Assembly (NCBI GenBank): GCA_963729365.1
Contig: CAVSNQ010000016.1
Coordinates: forward strand, 1-64,000
Source: JASHPR01 sp963729365
Lineage (GTDB): Bacteria > Actinomycetota > Actinomycetes > Streptosporangiales > Streptosporangiaceae
Length of the DNA stretch: 64,000 bases
Direction: 5' to 3'
Shown piece after piece: positions 1-8,246 of this stretch (within the stretch, counting starts at the first letter, position 1; the number at the start of each line of letters is the position of its first letter). The notes under the pieces were generated by a model, which was not told the origin of the DNA, made no database searches, and saw only the letters and a program-made list of their open reading frames with translations. The position numbers were made by a program, and so were the translations under genes.

Positions 1-259
1 CGGCGATCCGGCGCTGGCCGCACGTCGGGAGTCGGCCGCTTCCTGCGTCACGCTTCGTGGCTGGCCGGCCGCCACTTGACGAGCCGTATCCGACCGATTC
101 GCGGGATGCTCAGCTCTGGGCCAGCGATGGCCCCAGGGCAAGCCGTTGTCTGTCCCGCCGCCGTCGCGGGCTGGCCCAGGGGCTCATCGCCGTTATGATT
201 CCCGGGGTCCGCCTGACTCCGGCGGGGTGCCTGCGATTGTCTGACCGGGAAGTGGAGCG

Positions 260-964
260 ATGATCTCCGGCGATCAGCCAGGGCCCCTGATCGGCGCCGG
301 GCGGGCGGCCGATGTCTACGCGCTGGGCGGGAAGCGGGTTTTGCGCCGGTACCGGAACGGGGACAGCGCGGAACGCGAGGCCGGGGTGATGGCCTATCTG
401 GCTGAGGCGGGCTTCCCGGTGCCCCGGGTCTACGACGCCAGCGGCCCGGATCTGGTGATGGAACGGCTCGCGGGCCGCGACATGCTCGCGGACCTGTCGG
501 GCCGGCCGTGGCTGGTTCGCCAGCACGCGCGGACCCTGGCCGGCCTGCATGACCGGCTGCACGCGATCGCCGCGCCGCCGTCACTGCGGGCGCAGTTCGG
601 GCCCGGCGACCGGATGCTGCACCTCGACCTGCATCCGGGCAACGTGATGCTGACGGCCGCGGGCCCGGTCGTGATCGACTGGAGCAACGTCGCGGCGGGC
701 GCGCCCGCCGCCGACGTCGCGATGGCCTGGCTGATCATCGCGACATCCGAGGTCGACGCGCCTCCGCTGCTGCTGCGGCCGGCCATCTCCTCGATCCGGG
801 CCGTCCTGCTGCGCAGATTCCGCGCGCTGGTGCGTGACGATCCGGGGCCGGAGATGGCCAGGGTGGCACGCGCCCGCATTGCCGACCGGAACACCCGGCC
901 GGCCGAGGCGCAGCGCCTGCAGGCGATCGCTGACCGGGCCGAGCGGCCGACCCCAGCATCCTGA
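260..964 (+). CDS. aminoglycoside phosphotransferase-like small kinase
   Basis: A 234-residue protein of the APH/choline-kinase phosphotransferase fold. The catalytic loop is visible as HLDLHPGNVM (about residues 119-128), followed by the metal-binding segment VIDWSN (about 138-143). The N-terminal lobe carries the short glycine-rich start GAGRAADVY and a VLRRY strand. It is shorter than typical aminoglycoside kinases (about 260-300 residues), so its substrate cannot be deduced; family members phosphorylate antibiotics, sugars or small alcohols. The ATG is preceded by a GGAAGTGGAG purine stretch. It stands alone, convergent with the exporter gene downstream. Confidence 0.8.
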   Translation: MISGDQPGPLIGAGRAADVYALGGKRVLRRYRNGDSAEREAGVMAYLAEAGFPVPRVYDASGPDLVMERLAGRDMLADLSGRPWLVRQHARTLAGLHDRLHAIAAPPSLRAQFGPGDRMLHLDLHPGNVMLTAAGPVVIDWSNVAAGAPAADVAMAWLIIATSEVDAPPLLLRPAISSIRAVLLRRFRALVRDDPGPEMARVARARIADRNTRPAEAQRLQAIADRAERPTPAS

Positions 965-1114
965 TCGCTGGTGGCTCACCGGCGTGCTCACGCTGCGTGG
1001 CCGCTCATCCGCCCCGGTGCGCGAGTTGTGGCAGGGAGCGCCCACCACTGTGGTGGACCGGAGACTGCCACCGAGTAGCCGAAGAAGTCACCCCGGCGCC
1101 GTCGGTCCTCCTTC

Positions 1115-2545
1115 TCAATGTCTTTCTTCTTCCCGTGCGTGTTTGGGCAGCAGGAACACGAAGATGAAGGCGGCTGCCAGGGGGACGAGGCAGGCCCATG
1201 AGGTGACCCGGAGAGCGTCGGTCGCCGGGTGGTGTTTGAACAGCGCGAAGAAGATGGTGCCGAGAACCGCGACGCCGAGTGAGGTCGACAATTGCTGCGA
1301 AGCTTCCATGACGCCGGACGCCGATCCGACCTCGTTCATGCTGACCGCGGCAAGGATGAACTGTATGAGCTGACCAAGCACGATGCCGACTCCCGCACCG
1401 ACCAGCAGCAGGCCGGGAACGAGGTCCCAGGTCGAGGCGCTATGCACGCCAGTCAGCATCAGGGCGAGCGCGGTGGTGCCGGCGCCGATGAACAGGATGC
1501 CGATGTGGAGCAACTGGCGTCCGAGTCGCTTGACGAGCATGCCCGACACGAGCATGCCCACGATCATGCCGGCGACCATCGGGGTCAGGGTCAGGCCGGC
1601 GTGGATCGGCGACCACCCTTCGCCGAGCTGGCCGTACAGCGACACGCAGAGCAGCAGTCCGCCGAAGGCGCCGAATAGGGACAGCATGACCGCGATGCCG
1701 CTGAGGTACATGCGGTTAGCAAACAGGGATGGCTCGATCAAGGCGTTGTGGCTGCGGCGTCGCTCGTAGCGCACAAAGACGTAGAGCAGGACCGCGCCAG
1801 CCGCGGGGAGCGCGAACGTCCAGGCTGGCCAGCCGTCGGTCTGGCCCTGGATGAGCGGGTAGATGATCGCCACGAGGGCCAGGCCGACGAGCCAGACGCC
1901 GCCGATGTCGAGTTTGAGGTTGGGGTGACTGACTCCGCTCGGCAGCGATCGGATCGCGAATGGAAGCGCGATGAGGCCGATCGGCACGTTGATGAGAAAG
2001 ACCAGTCGCCAGCCGATGTTCCAGAGGTTGGCGTCGATGAGGGCACCGGCGAGGATCGGTGCGCCGAGCATGGCCAGGCCCGTTGACGGGCCGAACAGGC
2101 GGGTTGCCCGGCCCAGTTCCTCGTCGTCGAAGACTTCCTTCAGCAGCCCGAAGCCCTGTGGGATCATCAGAGCGCCGAAGCCTCCCTGCAGGGCGCGGAA
2201 GGCGATGAGCATGCCGATGCCCTGCGCCATGGCACAGGCGGCCGAGAAGCCGGTGAACCCGACCAAGCCGAGCAGGAACATCCGACGGCGCCCGAAGATG
2301 TCTCCCAGCCGTGCCCCCGCGATCAGCAGGACGGCAAAGGCCAGGGTGTAGGCGGCGCTCAGCCACTGGATCGTGCTGGCACCTCCGCCGAGTTCGCGGT
2401 GAATAGAGGGGCCGGCGACGTTCACGATCGTGGCGTCGAGCAGATCCATGGTGTTGGCGGCCAGCACCACAGCCGCCACGATCCAGCGCATGCTGTAGAG
2501 CTGCGCTCCGGCGGGAGAGCTTGTGATGGTGGGGGCGGTGTCCAT
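1115..2545 (-). CDS. MFS drug exporter, DHA2 (EmrB/QacA) family, 14 TM
   Basis: An integral membrane proton-driven multidrug exporter of about 476 residues. The first helix carries the DHA2 signature LDATIVNVAGPSI, and the loop motif GARLGDIFGRRRMF between TM2 and TM3 is the MFS motif A. Hydrophobic segments continue to the end, consistent with 14 helices. The reading frame stays open to a GTG at 2608, but that codon lies inside a palindromic operator. The ATG at 2545, just before the conserved first helix, is therefore preferred. It is divergent from a TetR gene, the usual arrangement in which the repressor senses the exported compound. Confidence 0.9.
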   Translation of the reverse strand: MDTAPTITSSPAGAQLYSMRWIVAAVVLAANTMDLLDATIVNVAGPSIHRELGGGASTIQWLSAAYTLAFAVLLIAGARLGDIFGRRRMFLLGLVGFTGFSAACAMAQGIGMLIAFRALQGGFGALMIPQGFGLLKEVFDDEELGRATRLFGPSTGLAMLGAPILAGALIDANLWNIGWRLVFLINVPIGLIALPFAIRSLPSGVSHPNLKLDIGGVWLVGLALVAIIYPLIQGQTDGWPAWTFALPAAGAVLLYVFVRYERRRSHNALIEPSLFANRMYLSGIAVMLSLFGAFGGLLLCVSLYGQLGEGWSPIHAGLTLTPMVAGMIVGMLVSGMLVKRLGRQLLHIGILFIGAGTTALALMLTGVHSASTWDLVPGLLLVGAGVGIVLGQLIQFILAAVSMNEVGSASGVMEASQQLSTSLGVAVLGTIFFALFKHHPATDALRVTSWACLVPLAAAFIFVFLLPKHAREEERH

Positions 2546-2606
2546 GATGGCTTTCTGGTTAGAGGTAGAAGCGAGCCGCTCGGAAAACGTGGATACAGTG
2601 TTTGTC

Positions 2607-2637
2607 ACGAACGCTGTTCGTTACGTACACTGTACGT
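2607..2637. promoter_or_regulatory. tandem 15-bp palindromic operators between exporter and tetR
   Basis: Two 15-bp palindromes, ACGAAC-N3-GTTCGT (2607-2621) and ACGTAC-N3-GTACGT (2623-2637), have centres 16 bp apart. Both have a 3-base spacer and lie in the only gap between the divergent genes, as expected for a TetR dimer pair binding cooperatively. On the plus strand a promoter-like TTGTCA (2602-2607) and TACACT (2626-2631), 18 bp apart, overlap them, so the repressor would also shut off its own gene. Palindromes are seen; binding is inferred. Confidence 0.7.
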
Positions 2638-2703
2638 GAGGCATGGCGTTAGGGTCAAGCGTGATCGCCGCCCTGCTGTGCAGAACTTGGAGGTCCACCG
2701 CAC

Positions 2704-3381
2704 ATGAAGACATCGGGCCGCCCCCGCTCGACTCGTGATCGCCCAGCGAAGGCGCCGCTGAGCGAAGGGGCAATCGTCGACGCCGCCCTCGTGATCCTCA
2801 AGGCAGAGGGCCTGGAAGCTGTGTCGATGCGCCGGGTCGCGGCCGCCTTGGATACTGGAGCCGGCTCACTGTACGTCTATGTCGACGGTCGTGACGGCCT
2901 GCTGGAGGCGATGTTCGATCGCATCATCGGGGCGGTCAGGCTGGAAACGCCCGATCCGTCGCGGTGGCGTGCCCAATTGCACAACCTCCTGGAGCGGGTG
3001 CGCGCGGAACTCGTCACGCATCCTGGAATGGCCGCAGCGACCATGGTCGACCCGCCACGGACCGAAGTGGCTATGCGGCTGCTGGAGAACCTCTTGGGAA
3101 TCTTGCTTGCTGGCGGCCTCGACGCTCAGGACGCCGCGTGGGCGGCCGACATCCTCACGGCCCAGGTGACGTACGCCGCCATCGAGGCCGAGCTGCGGCG
3201 CACCGACCCCAGCGCACTGGCTGCCGAAATCACGGCCAACTTCGCCCGCCTGCCGGCCGACGAATTTCCGCTAATTACTGCCCACGCCGCTCAGTTGGTC
3301 GCTGGAGATGCCGGCGAACGGTTTCGCTTCGCCATTGATGTAGTGATCGACGGCGTGCTGGGCAGGGCATCTCGCCGATAG
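2704..3381 (+). CDS. TetR family transcriptional repressor
   Basis: A 225-residue TetR-type regulator. The N-terminal helix-turn-helix spans about residues 20-65 (AIVDAALVILKAEGLEAVSM, then LDTGAGSLYVYVDGRDGLL). The rest resembles the C-terminal ligand domain of tetracycline-repressor-like members. A GGAGG ribosome site lies at 2689-2693, ten bases before the ATG. It is divergent from the DHA2 exporter, with paired palindromes between them, so it probably represses both genes until a toxic ligand releases it. Confidence 0.88.
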   Translation: MKTSGRPRSTRDRPAKAPLSEGAIVDAALVILKAEGLEAVSMRRVAAALDTGAGSLYVYVDGRDGLLEAMFDRIIGAVRLETPDPSRWRAQLHNLLERVRAELVTHPGMAAATMVDPPRTEVAMRLLENLLGILLAGGLDAQDAAWAADILTAQVTYAAIEAELRRTDPSALAAEITANFARLPADEFPLITAHAAQLVAGDAGERFRFAIDVVIDGVLGRASRR

Positions 3382-3439
3382 CTGCTCGTCCAGAGGCCTG
3401 CCCTCGCGTGGACGCGCACGGTGAGCCGCGTCCGCCCGC

Positions 3440-4072
3440 TCACCGCGTGCCGGCCGCGGCGTGCCGCAGGGTGCGAAACGTCATCGACCATCGCTCCTGC
3501 GTGACCGGAGGGATGTGGTGCTGCCACTGTGCCCGCGCCGGACCGGACAGGACGTATGCGGAGCAGGGCTCGAGGGTGAGTTCGGCGGTCTCCCAGGCGC
3601 GGGGCCGGCCGCGGCGAAACCGCATCCGGCACGCGGTCAGCAGCGAGACGCCGCTGACATCGCCGAACGCCGGCGCATCGCGGTGCCAGCCGATCCCCGC
3701 GCCTGGGGGGTAGCGCGTCACGAGCAGATCCACCAGCTCCTCGGGTTCGCGTCCCATCAGCCCAGCGCAGCGCTCCCGGAGCCACTCCAGCTCGGCGGGG
3801 ATCGGCGCCGCCGGGCCGGCGTCGTACGCGCCTGTGACCTGGGCGAGGCCGAAGCTTCGCACCAGCCGCAGCGATGGCGTGTCGTGCAGCACGTACGGAT
3901 GCAGCTCGAACGTCGCCAGCACCGCCAGCACATCGCGTTCCCCGGTCTCGGTGAGGAAGCCGGGCACGTAGGTCAGGCCCTCCGGCAACGTCATCGCGTG
4001 GACTCGCTTGCTCGCCGCCGGGACGCTGGCGTGGCTGGAGATTGCGCGGTCGCGGTGCTCATACCCAGTCAA
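3440..4072 (-). CDS. alkB: AlkB-like 2-oxoglutarate/Fe(II) dioxygenase
   Basis: A 210-residue protein with the AlkB double-stranded beta-helix pattern. The iron site is GIGWHRDAPAFG (HxD, about residues 121-132). The distal His is in QWQHHIPPV, and the 2-oxoglutarate-binding Arg lies in the closing motif RWSMTFRTLR. The N-terminal part LTYVPGFLTETGERDVL is typical of bacterial AlkB homologues that reverse alkylation damage in nucleic acids. The true start may be the internal ATG at 3994 (MTLPEGLTYVPGF), since the first 26 residues look unconserved. It has no obvious operon partner. Confidence 0.82.
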   Translation of the reverse strand: MTGYEHRDRAISSHASVPAASKRVHAMTLPEGLTYVPGFLTETGERDVLAVLATFELHPYVLHDTPSLRLVRSFGLAQVTGAYDAGPAAPIPAELEWLRERCAGLMGREPEELVDLLVTRYPPGAGIGWHRDAPAFGDVSGVSLLTACRMRFRRGRPRAWETAELTLEPCSAYVLSGPARAQWQHHIPPVTQERWSMTFRTLRHAAAGTR

Positions 4073-4484
4073 TCCCCGCGGCGATGGTGACCTACGCCGG
4101 TGATCCGTTCCCTCCGCCGGGCCGTCAGCCCCAGCGCCGGCGCGCTGGCGCCCCCGGCGTGCGCGCGCATGTGCCCACCAGGCGCATAGCAGGTCTTTCT
4201 GTTGCCGGAGCCAGGAGCATGTGAGCGGGTCCGGTCAGGAAGGTCCGGGCCAGGTGCGCGGTCGAGGCGCTCATCGCCGGGTGGGTGTCGAAGATGGTCA
4301 CCGCTGGGACGGGATGCTTCCTTCGCGCGGGCAAGGTTCCGGTGGGCGTGATGGCGCGGGGGCCCTGCGATGGCGCCGGCCGCGAAGACCTGTGGTTGAC
4401 GGCGGTCACCTGCATTCGTGTCCCACACCCGGGTGAGCGTCACCGGCGAGCGTTCTGTCAGACCCTTGCCGCAGAATCTGATAC
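4073..4484. other. gene-poor stretch with possible gene remnant
   Basis: No confident gene is seen here. On the minus strand a 96-codon frame (4125-4415) contains protein-like text around TIFDTHPAMSASTAHLARTF, but it has no clear start, ribosome site or family. It may be the decayed end of an older gene. The promoter for the polymerase-like gene at 4485 should also lie here. Confidence 0.3.
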
Positions 4485-6224
4485 GTGCGGGTAGCTGTCG
4501 CGCCGGGACCTTCAGGGACCGCCCTGCTGTGCGAGCTCGCGGCGGACGGCAGTCGGCCCGGGGCTAGCGTTAAGGCCCGTGATCTTCCTCAGGCCGTCGC
4601 CGAGCGTGAGCGGTCCGGGGACGGCAGCATCCGGTGGGTGTGGTCCAGCGGCGCGGACCTCTACCCGGCGCTGCTGCGGGCCGGCGTGCGGGTGGGGCGC
4701 TGCCACGACGTGATGCTCGCCGAGCGCCTGCTGCTCGGCCGGGAGGGCCGCGGCGGCGAGCCGGCCTCGCTGGCGGCCGCCCATGCGCGGCTGCGCGGGA
4801 CTCCGGTGCCGGCCGGGCCCGCCGCGAGCGGCGGCGCGCAGGACGGCTGGCCGGACCGGCAGCAGCGGCAGGGGGCGCTGTTCGAGGCCCAGGGCACCGA
4901 GGCGGACGCCGGCGCGACGCTCGACGCGCTGATCGCCGTGCATGCCGACCAGTTGCGGAGGATCGCCGCCGACGAGCATCCGGCGCGGTTCGGCGCGCTG
5001 GTCGCCGCCGAGTCGGCCGGCGAGCTCGTGGCCGCCGAGATGAGCTTCACCGGGATGCCGTGGCGGGCCGACCTGCACGACGAGGTACTGGCCGGGCTGC
5101 TCGGACCGCGGCCGCCCGCGGCGCTGGCCGGCACGCGCCCGGCCCGGCTGACCGAGCTCGCCGGGCAGATCTCGGCCGCGCTTGGCGGGCGGCCGGTGAA
5201 CCCGGACTCGCCCACCCAGCTGGTCCGGGCGCTGGCCGCGGCCGGGGTGCGGGTCTCGTCCACCAGGTTCTCGGTGCTGCGCGAGATCGACCATCCGGCC
5301 ATCCTGCCGCTGCTCGAGTACAAGGAGCTGTCCCGGCTGCACGCGTCGCACGGCTGGGCCTGGCTGGACGCTTGGGTGCACGGCGGGAGGTTCCGGCCTG
5401 AATACGTGGTGGGCGGCGTGGTGTCCGGGCGGTGGGCGTCGCGCGGCGGCGGCGCGCTGCAGATCCCGCGGGTGCTGCGGCGCGCGGTCGTGGCCGATCC
5501 CGGCTGGGTACTCGTGGTCGCCGACGCTGCGCAGCTGGAGCCGCGGGTGCTCGCCGCGCTGGCCGGGGACCGCGCGTTCACCGAGGCGGCGGCCGGCGGC
5601 GACCTGTACGAAGGGCTGGCCAGCGTATTCGGCGGTGACCGGGCCACGGCCAAGAAGGCGCTGCTGTCCGCCATGTACGGCGGTGCCGGCGGCGAGGCCG
5701 GCCAGCTGCTGGCCGTGCTCAGGCGGCGCTTCCCGGCCGCGTCCGGGTACGTGGAGGCGGCGGCGCAGGCCGGCCAGGAAGGGCGGGTGGTCAGGTCCGT
5801 GCTCGGCCGGACGTGCCCGCCGCCGTCGGCCGCGTGGCGCGCGGCGACCGAGGAGTCGGGCGACGCGGAGGCCGAACGCGACCCCGGGGCGGGCCGCGCG
5901 TCTCGGGCCCGCGGCCGGTTCACCCGCAACTTCGTCGTGCAGGCCAGCGCGGCGGACTGGGCGCTCGTGCTGCTGGCCGCGCTGCGCCGGAGGCTGGCCG
6001 CGCTGGGGGAGCCTGCGGTCGGCCGCTGGGATCCGCACGCCCCGCACCTGGTGTTCTTCCAGCACGACGAGGTGCTCGTGCACTGCCCCGAGGCCATGGC
6101 GCAGGCCGTCGTGGATGCCGTCGCGGAGTCGGCCGCCGAGGCCGGACGGGCGGTGTTCGGCGTGACGCAGGTGCGGTTCCCGATGACGACCGCCGTGGTC
6201 AGCTGCTACGCCGACGCGAAGTGA
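4485..6224 (+). CDS. bifunctional 3'-5' exonuclease/DNA polymerase (family A) homologue
   Basis: A 579-residue actinobacterial family A polymerase homologue, shorter than Pol I because it lacks the 5' nuclease. Polymerase motifs are visible in order: motif A ADAAQLEPRVLA, the fingers motif KKALLSAMYGG, the RNFVVQASAADW segment, and motif C FFQHDEVLVHCP, which carries the catalytic Asp-Glu. The first 100 residues correspond to the exonuclease fold, but the DxE of exonuclease motif I is not visible, so proofreading is doubtful. Cellular role in this subfamily is not established; repair or translesion synthesis is a guess. The start is the GTG/ATG region directly after 4484. Confidence 0.85.
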   Translation: MRVAVAPGPSGTALLCELAADGSRPGASVKARDLPQAVAERERSGDGSIRWVWSSGADLYPALLRAGVRVGRCHDVMLAERLLLGREGRGGEPASLAAAHARLRGTPVPAGPAASGGAQDGWPDRQQRQGALFEAQGTEADAGATLDALIAVHADQLRRIAADEHPARFGALVAAESAGELVAAEMSFTGMPWRADLHDEVLAGLLGPRPPAALAGTRPARLTELAGQISAALGGRPVNPDSPTQLVRALAAAGVRVSSTRFSVLREIDHPAILPLLEYKELSRLHASHGWAWLDAWVHGGRFRPEYVVGGVVSGRWASRGGGALQIPRVLRRAVVADPGWVLVVADAAQLEPRVLAALAGDRAFTEAAAGGDLYEGLASVFGGDRATAKKALLSAMYGGAGGEAGQLLAVLRRRFPAASGYVEAAAQAGQEGRVVRSVLGRTCPPPSAAWRAATEESGDAEAERDPGAGRASRARGRFTRNFVVQASAADWALVLLAALRRRLAALGEPAVGRWDPHAPHLVFFQHDEVLVHCPEAMAQAVVDAVAESAAEAGRAVFGVTQVRFPMTTAVVSCYADAK

Positions 6225-6269
6225 CCGGCATTTCAGTTGCGCCGGCCCGGGCTGGCGTGATCACCTGCC

Positions 6270-7067
6270 GTGGTGAACCTCGATCCTGCGGCGGTCCTGT
6301 CCGAATTCAATGCCCAGGTGCGACAGAGCCTGCACCCCGACGGCTCCGGCGCGCTGGGCGAGCGGGTCGGGCCCGTGGTCCGCTGGACGACGGTCGGCGG
6401 CGAGGGCTGGTGCGGCATCGTCTGGTCCGACCTGGACGCTGGCACGGCCGACGCGGCCATCGCGGAGCAGGTCGCGTTCTTCGCCGGCCGGGCCGAGCGG
6501 TTCGAGTGGAAGCTCTACAGCTACGACCAGCCGCCCGACCTGGGCGAGCGGCTGCTCGCCGCTGGCTTTGTCCGCGAGGACCCCGAGGCGCTCATGGTGG
6601 CGGAGGCCGCGGAGATCGCCGGGCACGGCGGCGCCGGCGTCGTGCTGCCCGACGGGGTCCGGCTGGTTCCGGTCACCGACGAGGCCGGCCTCGAGTTGAT
6701 GACCGAGGTACATGACCGGGTGTTCGGCGCCGACCCGGAGCTGCACGCCGAGCTGATCACTCAGCTCCGGTCGCCGGAGACCACGGTGATGGTGGTGGCG
6801 ATGGCCGGCGACGAGCCGGTCTGCTCGGCCAGGGTCGCGTTCTCGGCCGGCACCGAGTTCGCCGGGCTGTGGGGCGGCGGCACGCTTCCGCAGTGGCGCG
6901 GGCGCGGGATCTACCGGGCCCTCGTCGGTTACCGGGCCCGGCTGGCGGTGGCGCGGGGATACAGGTACCTGCAGGTGGACGCCTCGCCGGAGAGCCGGCC
7001 GATCCTGGAGCGGCTCGGCTTCGCGTGCCTGGCCGGGACCACCCCGTACATCTGGTCCCCGAGCTGA
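6270..7067 (+). CDS. GNAT family N-acetyltransferase
   Basis: A 265-residue protein with a C-terminal GNAT fold. The acetyl-CoA loop is in PQWRGRGIYRALVGYRARLA, followed by YLQVDASPESRPILERLGF, which matches motif B of the family. The N-terminal 100 residues form a separate, degenerate acetyltransferase-like domain. The start is a GTG. Substrate is unknown. It lies in the same direction as a second GNAT gene about 95 bp downstream. Confidence 0.8.
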   Translation: MVNLDPAAVLSEFNAQVRQSLHPDGSGALGERVGPVVRWTTVGGEGWCGIVWSDLDAGTADAAIAEQVAFFAGRAERFEWKLYSYDQPPDLGERLLAAGFVREDPEALMVAEAAEIAGHGGAGVVLPDGVRLVPVTDEAGLELMTEVHDRVFGADPELHAELITQLRSPETTVMVVAMAGDEPVCSARVAFSAGTEFAGLWGGGTLPQWRGRGIYRALVGYRARLAVARGYRYLQVDASPESRPILERLGFACLAGTTPYIWSPS

Positions 7068-7161
7068 GGGCGGGGCTAGCTGGCCGGGCGGGGCTGGGTG
7101 ACCGGAGGCTCCTCCGCGGTGCAGTACATGCACCGCTTGGCCGCGACCGGGAGCATGAGGT

Positions 7162-8010
7162 ATGGCCTGGATATTGACCGGAAGCCTGGACGATTATGCG
7201 GCGACCGCGGGCGAGTTCCTGCGGTCACGCCCGGTGCACAACACGATTCAGCTCACGGCGATTGAATCCCTGCGGGCCCGGGGCGCCTCGGCGTTTGGCG
7301 AGGTCGCGCCGCTGTTCGGCTGGTGGCGGTCGGACGGCGGCGAGGTCACCGCCGCGCTGCTGCACACCCGGCCGTACCCGGTCCTGCTCACCCGGCTGCC
7401 TGAGCACTCCGCCGGCGCGCTGGCCGGGGCGCTGGCGGCCCGCGGCAGGCACCTGCCCGGGGTCAACGCGGAGCAGGGTGACGCGGCGGCGTTCGCGGCC
7501 GCCTGGTCCAGGCTGACCCGGGCGAGTGCGCGGGAGTTCCGGCGTGATCGGCTGTACCGGCTCGAGCAACTCCAGCCGCCCGCGCCGTCCCCGCGTGGTG
7601 CCGCCCGGGTGGCCACCGTCGCCGACCGCAGCCTGCTCGAATCGTGGCTCAATGCCTTCGCGAGGGAACTCGGCGGCTTCGGCGAGGCTGGCCGCGGCGC
7701 CGTCGATGACCAGCTCAGCTACGGCGGCCTGACCCTGTGGGAGGCCGGCGGCGCGGCTGTGTCGCTGGCCGGGTTCCACCGGCCGGCCGCGGGAGCGGTC
7801 CGCCTCGGGCCGGTCTACACCCCGCCGGACCGCCGGGGGCGCGGCTACGCCGCGGCGGTCACCGCGGCCGTCAGCCAGGCCGCGCTCGATGCGGGCGCGA
7901 GCGACGTGGTTCTCTTCACCAATGTGGCCAACCCGACCAGCAATGCCCTTTATCGGCGACTCGGATACCGGGCGGTCGAGGATCGCGTGGTACTCAGGTT
8001 CGAGTCCTAG
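7162..8010 (+). CDS. GNAT family N-acetyltransferase
   Basis: A 282-residue acetyltransferase whose C-terminal half carries the GNAT signature LGPVYTPPDRRGRGYAAAVT and the motif B text NVANPTSNALYRRLGYRAVED. The N-terminal half is an enlarged, less conserved domain seen in two-domain GNATs. The ATG at 7162 follows GGGAGCATGAGGT. The stop codon TAG (8008-8010) is part of a CTAG that repeats on the other side of the adjacent mobile-element-like unit, so insertion occurred exactly at the end of this gene. Substrate is unknown. Confidence 0.8.
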   Translation: MAWILTGSLDDYAATAGEFLRSRPVHNTIQLTAIESLRARGASAFGEVAPLFGWWRSDGGEVTAALLHTRPYPVLLTRLPEHSAGALAGALAARGRHLPGVNAEQGDAAAFAAAWSRLTRASAREFRRDRLYRLEQLQPPAPSPRGAARVATVADRSLLESWLNAFARELGGFGEAGRGAVDDQLSYGGLTLWEAGGAAVSLAGFHRPAAGAVRLGPVYTPPDRRGRGYAAAVTAAVSQAALDAGASDVVLFTNVANPTSNALYRRLGYRAVEDRVVLRFES

Positions 8011-8032
8011 TGTCCTGAGTCGCTGATTCGTT
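8011..8032. repeat. left terminal inverted repeat
   Basis: The sequence TGTCCTGAGTCGCTGATTCG plus TT matches the reverse complement of 10949-10970 at 19 of 22 bases. It begins directly after the CTAG that contains the stop codon of the preceding acetyltransferase gene. Confidence 0.7.
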
Positions 8033-8052
8033 GGCAGTAAGTGACTGTTTGA

Positions 8053-8241
8053 TTATTCGGGCCTGGGTGCTTGGGCGGCGAGGCGCTGGGTCATGAGGGC
8101 GATCATGGCCCAGCAGGCGCCCGATAATTTCGGCGCCTCGCGGGCCTGCTCGCGCTCCTTGCGCGCGCCTGATCCGGGCACCCGTGGCTTATCTTGAGGA
8201 GATCCAGGCCGGCCGTGTTCTCCCGATGTTCGTGCGATCAT
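8053..8241 (-). pseudogene. C-terminal remnant of IS5-type transposase
   Basis: A 62-codon frame whose end, APKLSGACWAMIALMTQRLA, matches the terminal helix pattern of IS5-type transposases (W-A-x-I-x-x-M-T-R-R-L-A). No catalytic DDE region is present, so this is only the 3' end of a transposase gene. Its position just inside the left inverted repeat supports the reading that the flanked unit derives from an insertion sequence whose transposase was replaced by the LuxR gene. Confidence 0.45.
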
Positions 8242-8246
8242 GAGCT

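Noticed and set aside
12..259. Short frames on both strands before the first kinase gene
   Set aside because: No ribosome site or family resemblance, and composition typical of shadow frames.
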